This document shows positions 33,558-43,652 of a DNA stretch of 64,000 nucleotides, piece after piece. Both the position numbers and the translations under genes were made by a program. The notes below the pieces were generated by a model. That model saw nothing but the letters and a program-made list of their open reading frames with translations, was not told the DNA's origin and did not search any database. Source of the DNA: Rhodoplanes tepidamans (GTDB taxonomy: Bacteria; Pseudomonadota; Alphaproteobacteria; Rhizobiales; Xanthobacteraceae). The stretch lies in assembly GCF_030813915.1 (NCBI RefSeq), contig NZ_JAUSUJ010000001.1, forward strand, positions 1 to 64,000, given 5' to 3'. Every line of letters starts with the position of its first letter. Position 1 is the first letter of the stretch.

Positions 33558-34388
33558 GTGACGGCCGTGCCGGCCGGCGAGCTCGCGATGCTCGCCTTGG
33601 CCATCACGGCCGGCGGCGTCGTGACCGGGCTCCTCGCCGGCCTGTTCGGCATCGGCGGCGGCGCCGTGCTGGTGCCGGTGCTGTTCGAGATCTTCCGCCT
33701 CGTCGGGGTGCCCGACGACGTGCGATTCCAGCTCTGCATCGGCACCTCGCTGGCCGTCATCGTGCCGACGGCCTGGCGCTCCTACCGCAGCCATCGGATC
33801 GTCGGCGCCGCCATGCAGGACGTGGTGCGGCTGTGGACCGTGCCGGTGGTGCTCGGCGTGGTGGCGGGCTCGGCGCTCGCGCTGGTCGCGCCGTCGGCGC
33901 TGTTCAAGATCGTGTTCGGCTGCACGGCCGGGCTCACCGCGTGCAAGATGCTGTTTCTCGGCAACCGCTTCGTCATCGCGCCGACCCTGCCGGGGCGGTG
34001 GGCGATGCGGGCCGTCGCGGCCGTCATCGGCCTCCTGTCGGCCCTGATGGGGGTCGGCGGCGGTGCCATGGCGACCATGATGCTGACCTTCTACGGCACG
34101 CCGATCCACGCCGCGGTCGCGACCTCGGCCGGGCTCGGCGTGCCGATCGCCGTCACCGGCACGATCGGCTACATGCTGGCCGGCATCCCGCACATGGGCG
34201 AGCTGCCGCCGCTGTCCATCGGCTACGTGTCGCTGGTCGGCTTCGTGCTGATGGCACCGGTCTCCACCTGGACGGCGCGCTTCGGCGCCGTCGTCGCCCA
34301 TCGCCTGTCGCGCCGGACGCTGGAGATCGCCTTCGGCCTGTTCCTGCTGATGACCGCGACCCGCATCCTGATCAGTGCGATGGGCTAG
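33558..34388 (+). CDS. TauE/SafE family permease, copy 2
   Basis: Same length (276 residues) and layout as the preceding gene, with identical blocks such as AGLFGIGGGAVLVPVLFEIF and a second-half block from ATSAGLGVP through GIPHMG. Divergence is concentrated in loops and the middle segment. The start is GTG with a GGAG about nine bases upstream. Either the two permeases act as a heteromer or they diverged in substrate after duplication; sequence cannot decide. The stop lies 15 bases from that of the convergent Rnk-like gene. Confidence 0.92.
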   Translation: MTAVPAGELAMLALAITAGGVVTGLLAGLFGIGGGAVLVPVLFEIFRLVGVPDDVRFQLCIGTSLAVIVPTAWRSYRSHRIVGAAMQDVVRLWTVPVVLGVVAGSALALVAPSALFKIVFGCTAGLTACKMLFLGNRFVIAPTLPGRWAMRAVAAVIGLLSALMGVGGGAMATMMLTFYGTPIHAAVATSAGLGVPIAVTGTIGYMLAGIPHMGELPPLSIGYVSLVGFVLMAPVSTWTARFGAVVAHRLSRRTLEIAFGLFLLMTATRILISAMG

Positions 34389-34403
34389 GGGAGGGGCGCG
34401 CCG

Positions 34404-34844
34404 TCACGCGGCGGTGCCGGTGGTCTCCGGCTCGGGCGCGGTGGCGTCGATCGCTTCGTCGCCGACCGACAGCACCGTCAGGGCGCGCTCCTCGCCGGAC
34501 GGCGTCGTCCAGTCGATCGACTGGCCCTTCGACAGCCCGACCAGCGCCGCGCCGATCGGCGTCAGCACCGAGATGCGGCCGGCCGAGACGTCGGCCTGCT
34601 CCGGATAGACCAGCATCACGCGGCGCGTGCGCCCCGTGGTCTCGTCCCGGAACGTCACCCACGAGTTCATCGCGACGTGGTCCCCCCCGGAGTCGCCGGG
34701 CGGCAGCGCCTGCGCCCGCTCCACCTCGCGCGCCAGATAGTCGGCCGTCTCGGGAACGCGGGACAGGTTGGCGTGGGCGAGCTGCTCCAGCCGAATGCGG
34801 TCGTCGGGGCGCAGCGCGATGGGCGGGAGCGTGTGTGTACTCAT
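34404..34844 (-). CDS. rnk: Rnk-like nucleoside diphosphate kinase regulator (GreA/GreB C-terminal domain)
   Basis: A 146-residue protein. The N-terminal half (about 1-50) is a short coiled coil (LRPDDRIRLEQLAHANLS), and residues 55-140 form the FKBP-like GreA/GreB C-terminal domain with VAMNSWVTFRDETTG, VMLVYPEQADVSAGRISVLTPIGAALVGLSKGQSIDW. Rnk binds RNA polymerase near the secondary channel but lacks Gre cleavage residues. The ATG at 34844 has GAAGGA upstream. It is convergent with the TauE pair. A leader of about 310 nt is implied if the promoter at 35161-35188 is the one used. Confidence 0.88.
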   Translation of the reverse strand: MSTHTLPPIALRPDDRIRLEQLAHANLSRVPETADYLAREVERAQALPPGDSGGDHVAMNSWVTFRDETTGRTRRVMLVYPEQADVSAGRISVLTPIGAALVGLSKGQSIDWTTPSGEERALTVLSVGDEAIDATAPEPETTGTAA

Positions 34845-35094
34845 GACGATGGTCCTTCGTTTGGTGTTCGGTGTGTCGTGTCCGATGCGGACGGGTCGAC
34901 GGCGCCGACCGCATCGCGCCTCGGCGCGACCGCGATCGACGACGCATGTCACGGCCTCCACGCCACGGGCTCGCGGCGGAGGCCGTGTGATGAAAACCGT
35001 GATGACGGAATGTCAGACGATCGGGTTCGGAACCGCTGAACCGATGCCGAACGGCACGATCACGCCCGGACGGGCGCGAGCGCGGCCGTCCGGG

Positions 35095-35154
35095 TCAGTC
35101 GCCCGTTCGCAGGCGACCCGCGCGATCCTGTCGACGCTGTGCGTTTGTACCCAT
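35095..35154 (-). CDS. possible leaderless 19-residue ORF
   Basis: An ATG lies six bases after the candidate -10 hexamer, i.e. at about the expected transcription start, and opens a frame of 19 codons (MGTNAQRRQDRAGRLRTGD) before TGA. If transcribed it would be leaderless. The basic peptide resembles nothing known, and third-position bias is only moderate. It could be a regulatory leader peptide for rnk or chance. Confidence 0.2.
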   Translation of the reverse strand: MGTNAQRRQDRAGRLRTGD

Positions 35155-35160
35155 GACCCG

Positions 35161-35188
35161 AAGCTAGTGCGGTGGCGCCGGTTGTCAA
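35161..35188 (-). promoter_or_regulatory. sigma70-like promoter toward rnk
   Basis: TTGACA (35188-35183) and TAGCTT (35166-35161) with a 16-base spacer on the minus strand. The -35 is a perfect match. It would start a transcript about 310 nt upstream of rnk. Confidence 0.45.
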
Positions 35189-35261
35189 CCCGCCGGCGGC
35201 CTCGTGGTTCCCGCCTCGGACGGTTCCGCGGTACCGCGTCCGGCAGGGCCCCGGCGGCCGT

Positions 35262-37145
35262 TCACCGCTGATGCACGTAGGTGCCGGGCGCGTCGGCGAG
35301 CGGCACGTAGCCTTTCGACGGCGCGCCCGTGGCGGGCGGCGCCACCCGCTCCGCCGACGAGAGGCCGGCGAGCCAGTCGGCCCAGGCGAGCCACCACGAG
35401 CCCGGCGTGACGGCGGTCGCCGCCACCCACTCGTCCGGGCTGACGCAGCAGTCCTCGGCGCGCTTGAAGGCGATGCGGAAGTGCCGGTGCGGACGGTCGG
35501 GCTCCGAGACGATGCCCGCATTGTGGCCGCCGCTGGTGAGCACGAAGGTCACGTCGGTGTCGGAGAGATAGTGGATCTTGAAGACGGAGCGCCAGGGCGC
35601 GACATGGTCGCGCTCGGTCGCCACGGTGAAGATCGGCGCGCGGATGTTCTGGATCACGGCGGGCCGTCCCTCGACCAGGAAGCGCCCGGCGGCGAGCTCG
35701 TTGTCGAGATAGAGGCGCTTCAGATACTCGGCGTGCATGCGGTAGGGCATGCGGGTCGAGTCGGCGTTCCACGCCATCAGGTCGTTCATGCGCGAGCGCT
35801 CGCCCATCAGGTAGTCGTGGATGTGGCGCGACCAGACGAGGTCGTTGGTACGCAGCATCTGGAAGGCGCCCGCCATCTGGTCGGCCGAGAGATAGCCGCG
35901 GTTCCACATCATGCTCTCGAGCACGTTGAGCTGGCTGTGGTCGATGAACAGCGCGAGCTCTCCGGGCTCGGAGAAGTCCATCTGGGCGGCGAGCAGCGTC
36001 ACCGAGGCGAGCCGCGCGTCGCCGGTGCGGGCCATCGCGGCGGCGGCGATCGCCAGGAGCGTGCCGCCGAGGCAGTAGCCGGCGCCGTGGATGCGGCGGC
36101 CCGGCACGATCGCCGCGACCGCGTCGAGCGCCGCCATCACGCCGAGCCGGCGATAGTCGTCGAAGGCGAGGTCGCGGTCGTCCGGACCCGGGTTGCGCCA
36201 GGAGATGCAGAACACGGTGTGGCCGCGCGAGACCAGCCAGCGCACCAGCGAGTTGTTCGGCGACAGGTCGAGGATGTAGTACTTCATGATCCAGGCGGGC
36301 ACGATCAGGATCGGCTCGGCCGCCACGGTGTCGGTCGCCGGGGCGTACTGGATCAGCTCGATCAGTGCGTTGCGCAAGACGACCTGGCCGGGCGTCACGG
36401 CGACATCGCGTCCGACCCGGAAGCTCTCGGTGCCGACCGGCAGCCGCCCGGTCGCCGTGCGGCTCATGTCCTCGGTCCAGTTCTGGAAGCCGTGGATCAG
36501 GTTGGTGCCGACGCTCTCGCGTGTCCGCTCGATCACCTCCGGGTTCATGAACGGGATGTTGGAGGGCGACATCGTGTCGAGGATCTGGCGCACCGTGAAG
36601 GCGACCACGTCCTGGTGATGCGGGGCGACGCCCGGCACGCCGTGGGTGAGGTCGTGCCAGAACTGCTGCTGCATCAGGAACCACTGGGCCCACAGGCTGT
36701 AGGGCTCGGCCTTCCAGGCGTCGGCGGCGAAGCGGGTGTCGCCCGCCGGTGCGGCGATGCGGGGCGGCGGATCGCGGCCGATGCTCGAGGCGGCGAGCTG
36801 CGCCCCGTAGCGGGCGGCGCGCTGCCCGGCCGTGAAGGCGAGCTCCATGCACTTGCCGGGCGCGGCGGCGAGGTGAAGGCCCCAGTCGAAGAAGGCGAGC
36901 GCCAGCGCGGCCGGCGACAGGCCGCCGGTGGCCTGCGCCATCAGGGCGAGGCGGGTCCGGTCGAGCGCCCGGAACGCCTCGAAGCTGCCGTCCTCCGCGA
37001 TCGGGGCAGGCGGCGCGGGCGCAGGCCGGGCCGGTGTCGCCGGCAGGGCCGAAGGCGCGGCCACCGTGGTCGAGGTCGGGGCGGATGCGGCAGGCGGGGA
37101 CGCGGCGGGTGCGAAGGGCACGATCTGCGGGGAGGGATGGGTCAT
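35262..37145 (-). CDS. phaC: poly(3-hydroxyalkanoate) synthase
   Basis: Polymerises (R)-3-hydroxyacyl-CoA into storage polyester at the granule surface. The 627-residue protein has the synthase lipase-like box GYCLGG with nucleophile C358, plus D513 (TERDHVAPW) and H541 (SGGHNAG), completing the triad. The N-terminal 50 residues are a Pro/Ala-rich low-complexity extension, followed by the PhaC N domain from about 55. The size fits class I enzymes. The ATG at 37145 follows AAGGG; the open frame extends 53 more residues upstream but lacks family similarity. No phaA, phaB, phaR or phasin gene is adjacent, so it is an orphan copy and may be one of several. Confidence 0.92.
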   Translation of the reverse strand: MTHPSPQIVPFAPAASPPAASAPTSTTVAAPSALPATPARPAPAPPAPIAEDGSFEAFRALDRTRLALMAQATGGLSPAALALAFFDWGLHLAAAPGKCMELAFTAGQRAARYGAQLAASSIGRDPPPRIAAPAGDTRFAADAWKAEPYSLWAQWFLMQQQFWHDLTHGVPGVAPHHQDVVAFTVRQILDTMSPSNIPFMNPEVIERTRESVGTNLIHGFQNWTEDMSRTATGRLPVGTESFRVGRDVAVTPGQVVLRNALIELIQYAPATDTVAAEPILIVPAWIMKYYILDLSPNNSLVRWLVSRGHTVFCISWRNPGPDDRDLAFDDYRRLGVMAALDAVAAIVPGRRIHGAGYCLGGTLLAIAAAAMARTGDARLASVTLLAAQMDFSEPGELALFIDHSQLNVLESMMWNRGYLSADQMAGAFQMLRTNDLVWSRHIHDYLMGERSRMNDLMAWNADSTRMPYRMHAEYLKRLYLDNELAAGRFLVEGRPAVIQNIRAPIFTVATERDHVAPWRSVFKIHYLSDTDVTFVLTSGGHNAGIVSEPDRPHRHFRIAFKRAEDCCVSPDEWVAATAVTPGSWWLAWADWLAGLSSAERVAPPATGAPSKGYVPLADAPGTYVHQR

Positions 37146-37317
37146 GGTCCGCCCTTTCGAGGTGCCCGGCGCGACACGCGCCGCGTCGGGGGAGACGCCC
37201 AGTGTGATCATCAGCCCGGGTGCCGCGATGCAGCATTGACGTGGAGCAAGAACCGCGGCCGCGAAACGGCATCCGGGCGGCGCGGGTCGTAATCGGCGAT
37301 TCACCGCCCGCGGGTAT

Positions 37318-37333
37318 CGTGATCGGGATCACG
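37318..37333. promoter_or_regulatory. CRP/FNR-type palindrome upstream of the SPFH gene
   Basis: cGTGA-TCGGGA-TCACg is a perfect dyad matching the core GTGA-N6-TCAC of CRP/FNR superfamily sites, 70 bases upstream of the SPFH gene and in the region shared with divergent phaC. Binding is inferred from symmetry only. Confidence 0.4.
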
Positions 37334-37396
37334 GTGCCCGGCGCGCCGCGGCCCTATCACGCCGCGATCGATTGGCGGACGCCGGTGACACGGCAC

Positions 37397-37402
37397 GAGG
37401 AG
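37397..37402 (+). promoter_or_regulatory. ribosome binding site selecting the second ATG
   Basis: GAGGAG lies one base before an ATG at 37404 but seven bases before the ATG at 37410, so the second ATG of the prohibitin-like gene is the likelier start. Confidence 0.6.
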
Positions 37403-37409
37403 CATGGCG

Positions 37410-38390
37410 ATGGCGCAGGGGGATTCCGGCAAGTCGGGTTCGTTCGGCATCCGCAAGGTCGTCGGCTGGACGGTGGCCGGCCTCGCGCTGCTGCTGCTCG
37501 CCGTGGTGTTCTCGGCGTCGCCGTTCTTCAGCGTGGAACAGGGCGAGGCCGGCGTGGTGCTCCGCTTCGGCAAGGTGGTCAGCGTCGCCTCGCCGGGTCT
37601 CAACACCAAGGTCCCGGTGATGGACCGGGTGCACTACATGTCGACCCGGATCGAGAAGCGCGTCTACGACAAGGTCGTCTCCTACTCGCGCGACGTCCAG
37701 GAGGCGTCGATCCGGCTGTCGGTGAACTATCACGTCCCGTTCGACAAGATCGACGAGGTCTACTCGCGCTACGGCGTCAATTATCCCGAGCGGGTGATCG
37801 ATCCGGTGGTGCCGGACCGGCTCAAGAAGGTGTTCGGCCAGTACCAGGCCCAGACGGTCGTGTCCGATCGCGTCAAGCTCGGCCAGCAGATCGAGGACGC
37901 CATCAAGGACTCGGTGCCGGACGGCATCGTGGTGGACAGCGTCCAGTTCGAGAACATCGACTTCTCGGCCAACTACACCAAGGCGATCGAGGCGGCCGCG
38001 CAGGCCGAGGCCGAGGTGCGCAAGTCGCGCTACGAGCTCGAGCGCGAGCGGGTCGAGTCGGAGAAGCGCATCGTCCAGGCGCAGGCCCAGGCCCAGCAGA
38101 TCCGCGAGCGCGCCCAGGCCGAGGCGGACTCGATCCGGCTGCGCGGCGAGGCCGAGGCGCGCGCCATCGCGGCCAAGGCGCGGTCCTTCATCGACAACCC
38201 GGCCTACGCCAACCTGATCGCGGTGGAGCGCTGGAACGGCGTGCTGCCGCACACCATGCTGCCCGGCTCGGCGCTGCCCTTCGTGCCGGTGCCGCAGGGC
38301 GAGGCCCCGGCCGCGACCCCGCCCGCCGGCCCCCGCGCCGCGGGCCCGCGGCCGGTGGCGGGGCCGGCTCCGGCCGCGGGAACGCCGTGA
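37410..38390 (+). CDS. prohibitin-like SPFH (band 7) membrane protein
   Basis: A 326-residue protein with one N-terminal transmembrane helix (about 15-38), an SPFH domain (about 45-215; EQGEAGVVLRFGKVVSV, SVNYHVPFDKIDEVYSRYG), a long charged helix with heptad-like Arg/Glu/Gln repeats (about 195-255) and a Pro/Ala tail. SPFH proteins form ring or cage assemblies around membrane proteases such as FtsH or in lipid microdomains. It resembles HflC in size but stands alone without hflK, so prohibitin-like is the safer name. It is divergent from phaC, with a CRP/FNR-type dyad in the shared promoter. Confidence 0.9.
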   Translation: MAQGDSGKSGSFGIRKVVGWTVAGLALLLLAVVFSASPFFSVEQGEAGVVLRFGKVVSVASPGLNTKVPVMDRVHYMSTRIEKRVYDKVVSYSRDVQEASIRLSVNYHVPFDKIDEVYSRYGVNYPERVIDPVVPDRLKKVFGQYQAQTVVSDRVKLGQQIEDAIKDSVPDGIVVDSVQFENIDFSANYTKAIEAAAQAEAEVRKSRYELERERVESEKRIVQAQAQAQQIRERAQAEADSIRLRGEAEARAIAAKARSFIDNPAYANLIAVERWNGVLPHTMLPGSALPFVPVPQGEAPAATPPAGPRAAGPRPVAGPAPAAGTP

Positions 38391-38430
38391 CCGGCTGACG
38401 GCTCGTGCGCGGCGCGGCTGCCCGGCTGGG

Positions 38431-38547
38431 TCAGGCGGCGCGTTCGTTGACCAGAATGGCCTCGACATCCGCCGGAACGGCGATGCGGCGTACGACCGCC
38501 GGCCACAGGTCGAGCGGCTGGAAGTCAAAGGGCGGGTCGAGTGCCAC
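38431..38547 (-). CDS. possible 38-residue protein downstream of thiC
   Basis: A GTG with AGGGG six bases upstream opens a 38-codon frame (ending AVPADVEAILVNERAA). Its codon third positions are almost all G or C, as in real genes of this genome, and it follows the thiC stop by 35 bases on the same strand. No family is recognised. It may be a genuine small protein of the thiC transcript, or the 3' remnant of a lost gene, since the frame stays open upstream into thiC sequence. Confidence 0.35.
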   Translation of the reverse strand: MALDPPFDFQPLDLWPAVVRRIAVPADVEAILVNERAA

Positions 38548-38582
38548 GACTCGCCCCTGGTCTTGTCGCCTTCGAGCTTGAA

Positions 38583-40694
<2,112 letters not shown>

Positions 40695-40696
40695 TC

Positions 40697-40724
40697 AATT
40701 TACGGGAGAACGGTCGACTGTCAA
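40697..40724 (-). promoter_or_regulatory. sigma70 promoter of thiC
   Basis: TTGACA (40724-40719) and TAAATT (40702-40697) with a 16-base spacer on the minus strand. The predicted start, about 40690, is just ahead of the first helix of the riboswitch, which fits well. Confidence 0.75.
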
Positions 40725-40767
40725 TGCGACGGTTCGACGACGCCGGCGGATCGGCAGCCCGCCACCG

Positions 40768-43437
40768 TCAGGCCACCCGCGAGCGGTCGGCGGCGCCCTG
40801 CACATGCACCTGCGCCTGCGCCCGGGAGCCGAGCGGTGCGTCGAGGACCAGTGCGGTCGCGGCACCGGGCCGGCCGAACAGCCAGCCCTGCGCTTCGCGA
40901 CAGCCGGTGGCGCGCAGCAGCTCGAGCTGCTCCCAGGTCTCGACGCCTTCGGCCGTGGTGCCCATGTCGAGCGCCTTGGCGAGGTTCATCACGGTGCAGA
41001 CGATCGCGGCGCAGTCGGCGCGGCTCGACAGGTCGGCCACGAAGGACTTGTCGATCTTGATCTTGCTGAAGGGGAAGAGCTGCAGGTAACTCAGCGACGA
41101 GTAGCCGGTGCCGAAGTCGTCGAGCACGATCCGCACGCCGAGCCCGGCGAGCTCGTGCAGGACGGAGAGGCTGCCGTGGTCCTTCTGCAGCAGCACCGAC
41201 TCGGTGATCTCGAGCTCCAGCCGGGCGGCCGGCAGGCCGGACCGTTCGAGCGCGCGGCGGACGACCTCGACCAGGTTGCCGGAGCGGAACTGAACGGCCG
41301 ACAGGTTGACGGCGAGGCGGATGTGGTCGGGCCAGGCCGCGCCGGTGCGGCACGCGCTCTCCAGGATCCACTCGCCCAGCGGGATGATCAGGCCGATCTC
41401 CTCGGCGACCGGAATGAACTTGTCGGGCGGGATCAGCCCGTGCTCGGGATGGCGCCAGCGCACCAGCGCCTCGACGGCGCAGGCCCGGCAGGTCGCGATG
41501 TCGACGATCGGCTGGTAGTGGATCTCGAACTCCTGGCGGACGAGCGCCTCGCGGAGCTGGAACTCGAACTCGCGCTGCAGCTGCGCGTCGGCATCCATCG
41601 CCGGCTCGAAGAAGCGGTAGCAGCCGCGGCCGTCGCCCTTGGCGCGATAGAGCGCCAGGTCGGCGTTCTTGAGGATCTGGCTCGGCTCGCGGCCGTCGAA
41701 CGGCGCGATGGCGACGCCGATCGAGATGCCGATCACGATCCGCTTGCCCTCGAGCTCGTAGGGCGCGCGCAGCTCGTTCAGGAGCATCTCGGCCCGTGCC
41801 GCCGCCTCGCCGCGCGGGTCGGAGTCGCAGAGCTGGATGACGGCGAACTCGTCGCCGCCGATGCGGCCGAGCGTGTCCTCCGGTCCGGCGGTGCCGCGCA
41901 GCCGCTCCGCCACCGACTCCAGCAGCGCGTCGCCGCCCGAATGACCGAGCGAGTCGTTGACCGACTTGAACAGGTCGATGTCGAAGATCAGCACCGCGAA
42001 GCTCTTGCCGGTGCGCGCCAGCCGCGCGATCGCGTCGTCCATCCGCTCGCGGAACAGCAGCCGGTTGGCGAGATCCGTGAGCGCGTCGTGGCGGGCCATG
42101 TGGGCGATGCGCGTCTCGGCCTGGGTGCGTTCGGTGATGTCCTCGTGCAGCGACAGCCAGCCGCCGTCGGTGGTCGGGTCGTTGAGCACGGCGATCACCC
42201 GGCCGTCGTCCAGCCGGGTCATCACGTGGATGGCGGTGTCGCGGGCGATCGCGCCGGACAGCTCGGCGAGATAGGACTCCGGGTCGGCGCACACCGTGCC
42301 GGCGGCGGAACGGAGCCGGAGCAGGTCGCGCAGCGAGGTGCCGGGCCGTACCGCCTCCCGGGTCAGGCCGTACATCTGGCGGTAGCGCTCGTTGTGGAGG
42401 ATCAGCCGGCCGTCGCGATCGAACATGCACAGTCCGTACGACATGTTGTTGATCGCGGCGTCGAGCTGGCCGCTGGTCTGCTCCAGCCGCCGCGACTTGC
42501 GGACCAGGCTGCTGAGCAGCGCGGCGCAGCACAGGAACGCCAGCACCGTGCCGATGCCGATCCACAGGGCGCGGCGTTCCCAGGTGGCGAGCGCGGCGCC
42601 CTCGGTGATCGCGATGTTCACGTGGAGCGGCTGCCCGGCGACCGGCCGCACCGCGACCAGGCGCTTCTCCTGGTCGGGCGCCTCCGGCACGACGTAGAAG
42701 CCGCCGCCCCGCGCCGCTGCGGCGAACCACTGCGGATCCGAAATCGTCTGGCCGACCGCGATCGGCCCGGCGGGAAACCGCGCCAGGATGGTGCCGTCCT
42801 GTCGCACGAGGGCGAACGAGCGGCCGGCGAGCGGCGCGATCGAATCGTAGACATTTCGGAAGTAGTCGATCGGGACGCCCATGCCGACCACCCCCGAGAA
42901 GCTTCCGTCCGGGGCCGTGATGCGGCGCGTGAACAGCACCACGTGGGTGCCGCTGATGCGGCTGTGGAACGGGGCGCTGACATTCAGCGCATCGCTGCCG
43001 CTCTCGGCGGCTTCCTTGTGGAAGACGCGATTGCGGAAGCTGATGGGACGCGGCGGCCAGTCGAGCGACCAGTTGACCAGGGTGCCGTCGGCATCGCCGA
43101 TCACGATCGATGTCGCGTGCGGCAGCCCGGCGAGGCGCTCGCGCAGCTCGTCGTGGACCCGGGCGGTACCGAGCATCTCCCGGACCTGCTCGCGGTTCAG
43201 GCGGTGCCGGGCGAGATCGATCAGCGCCTCGTCGACCGGCCTCACCATGCGGTTGATCTGGTCGGCAAGCACAACTGCGATGTTGTCCGAATCCGCATTC
43301 GCCGACGCGATGGCGTCGCTGCGCAGCTGCCAGACGGCGAGGCCGATCGCCAGCACCGAGGCGGCGATCACCGAGGCCGTCACGGCGATCAGGGTGCCGA
43401 ACGAGGACCAGGGGCTGTGGTGAGAGACGGACGGCAT
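40768..43437 (-). CDS. membrane receptor with PAS, GGDEF and EAL domains, copy 1
   Basis: Predicted bifunctional cyclic-di-GMP enzyme of 889 residues. An N-terminal helix (about 14-37) and a second one (about 292-318) bracket a periplasmic double-Cache-like sensor. A PAS domain follows (about 325-445; NNMSYGLCMFDRDGRLILHN), then GGDEF with an intact RIGGDEF signature and EAL with EALVRWRHP, DDFGTGYSSLSYLQ and TAEGVET. All catalytic motifs for both synthesis and hydrolysis look intact, so net activity depends on the sensor. The GGDEF-EAL half is nearly the same as that of the neighbouring receptor, while the periplasmic sensor differs. It lies between that gene and thiC. Confidence 0.93.
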   Translation of the reverse strand: MPSVSHHSPWSSFGTLIAVTASVIAASVLAIGLAVWQLRSDAIASANADSDNIAVVLADQINRMVRPVDEALIDLARHRLNREQVREMLGTARVHDELRERLAGLPHATSIVIGDADGTLVNWSLDWPPRPISFRNRVFHKEAAESGSDALNVSAPFHSRISGTHVVLFTRRITAPDGSFSGVVGMGVPIDYFRNVYDSIAPLAGRSFALVRQDGTILARFPAGPIAVGQTISDPQWFAAAARGGGFYVVPEAPDQEKRLVAVRPVAGQPLHVNIAITEGAALATWERRALWIGIGTVLAFLCCAALLSSLVRKSRRLEQTSGQLDAAINNMSYGLCMFDRDGRLILHNERYRQMYGLTREAVRPGTSLRDLLRLRSAAGTVCADPESYLAELSGAIARDTAIHVMTRLDDGRVIAVLNDPTTDGGWLSLHEDITERTQAETRIAHMARHDALTDLANRLLFRERMDDAIARLARTGKSFAVLIFDIDLFKSVNDSLGHSGGDALLESVAERLRGTAGPEDTLGRIGGDEFAVIQLCDSDPRGEAAARAEMLLNELRAPYELEGKRIVIGISIGVAIAPFDGREPSQILKNADLALYRAKGDGRGCYRFFEPAMDADAQLQREFEFQLREALVRQEFEIHYQPIVDIATCRACAVEALVRWRHPEHGLIPPDKFIPVAEEIGLIIPLGEWILESACRTGAAWPDHIRLAVNLSAVQFRSGNLVEVVRRALERSGLPAARLELEITESVLLQKDHGSLSVLHELAGLGVRIVLDDFGTGYSSLSYLQLFPFSKIKIDKSFVADLSSRADCAAIVCTVMNLAKALDMGTTAEGVETWEQLELLRATGCREAQGWLFGRPGAATALVLDAPLGSRAQAQVHVQGAADRSRVA

Positions 43438-43652
43438 GAGCGGTGTGGCGCCTGGCGAATGCTGACGTCGGTGATCGGTCCGTCACGCGGACCCGGGTGA
43501 CCGGATCGCCGGCGACGCATGCCGTCGATCGAACAGCAGCCCGGGCGCCGTCCCCGCGCCCATGGCCGGCCGTGTCGACTGTGGCTTTTGTAGCATCCCG
43601 CCGCTACCAGTCGGTTAATCCGACGCGGTGAAGGCGCCCGCGACCTTCGTCG

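Larger units (their letters stand above)
34845..35261. other. long leader region upstream of rnk
   Basis: About 417 bases between the phaC stop and the rnk start, both on the minus strand. It holds a sigma70-like promoter (35161-35188) and a 19-codon open frame starting at its expected transcription start. The remainder shows no gene, and no convincing phaC terminator was found, only short GC palindromes near 35235. Confidence 0.45.

Noticed and set aside
37146-37304. N-terminal extension of phaC by 53 codons
   Set aside because: No similarity to PhaC, and a ribosome binding site precedes the ATG at 37145.
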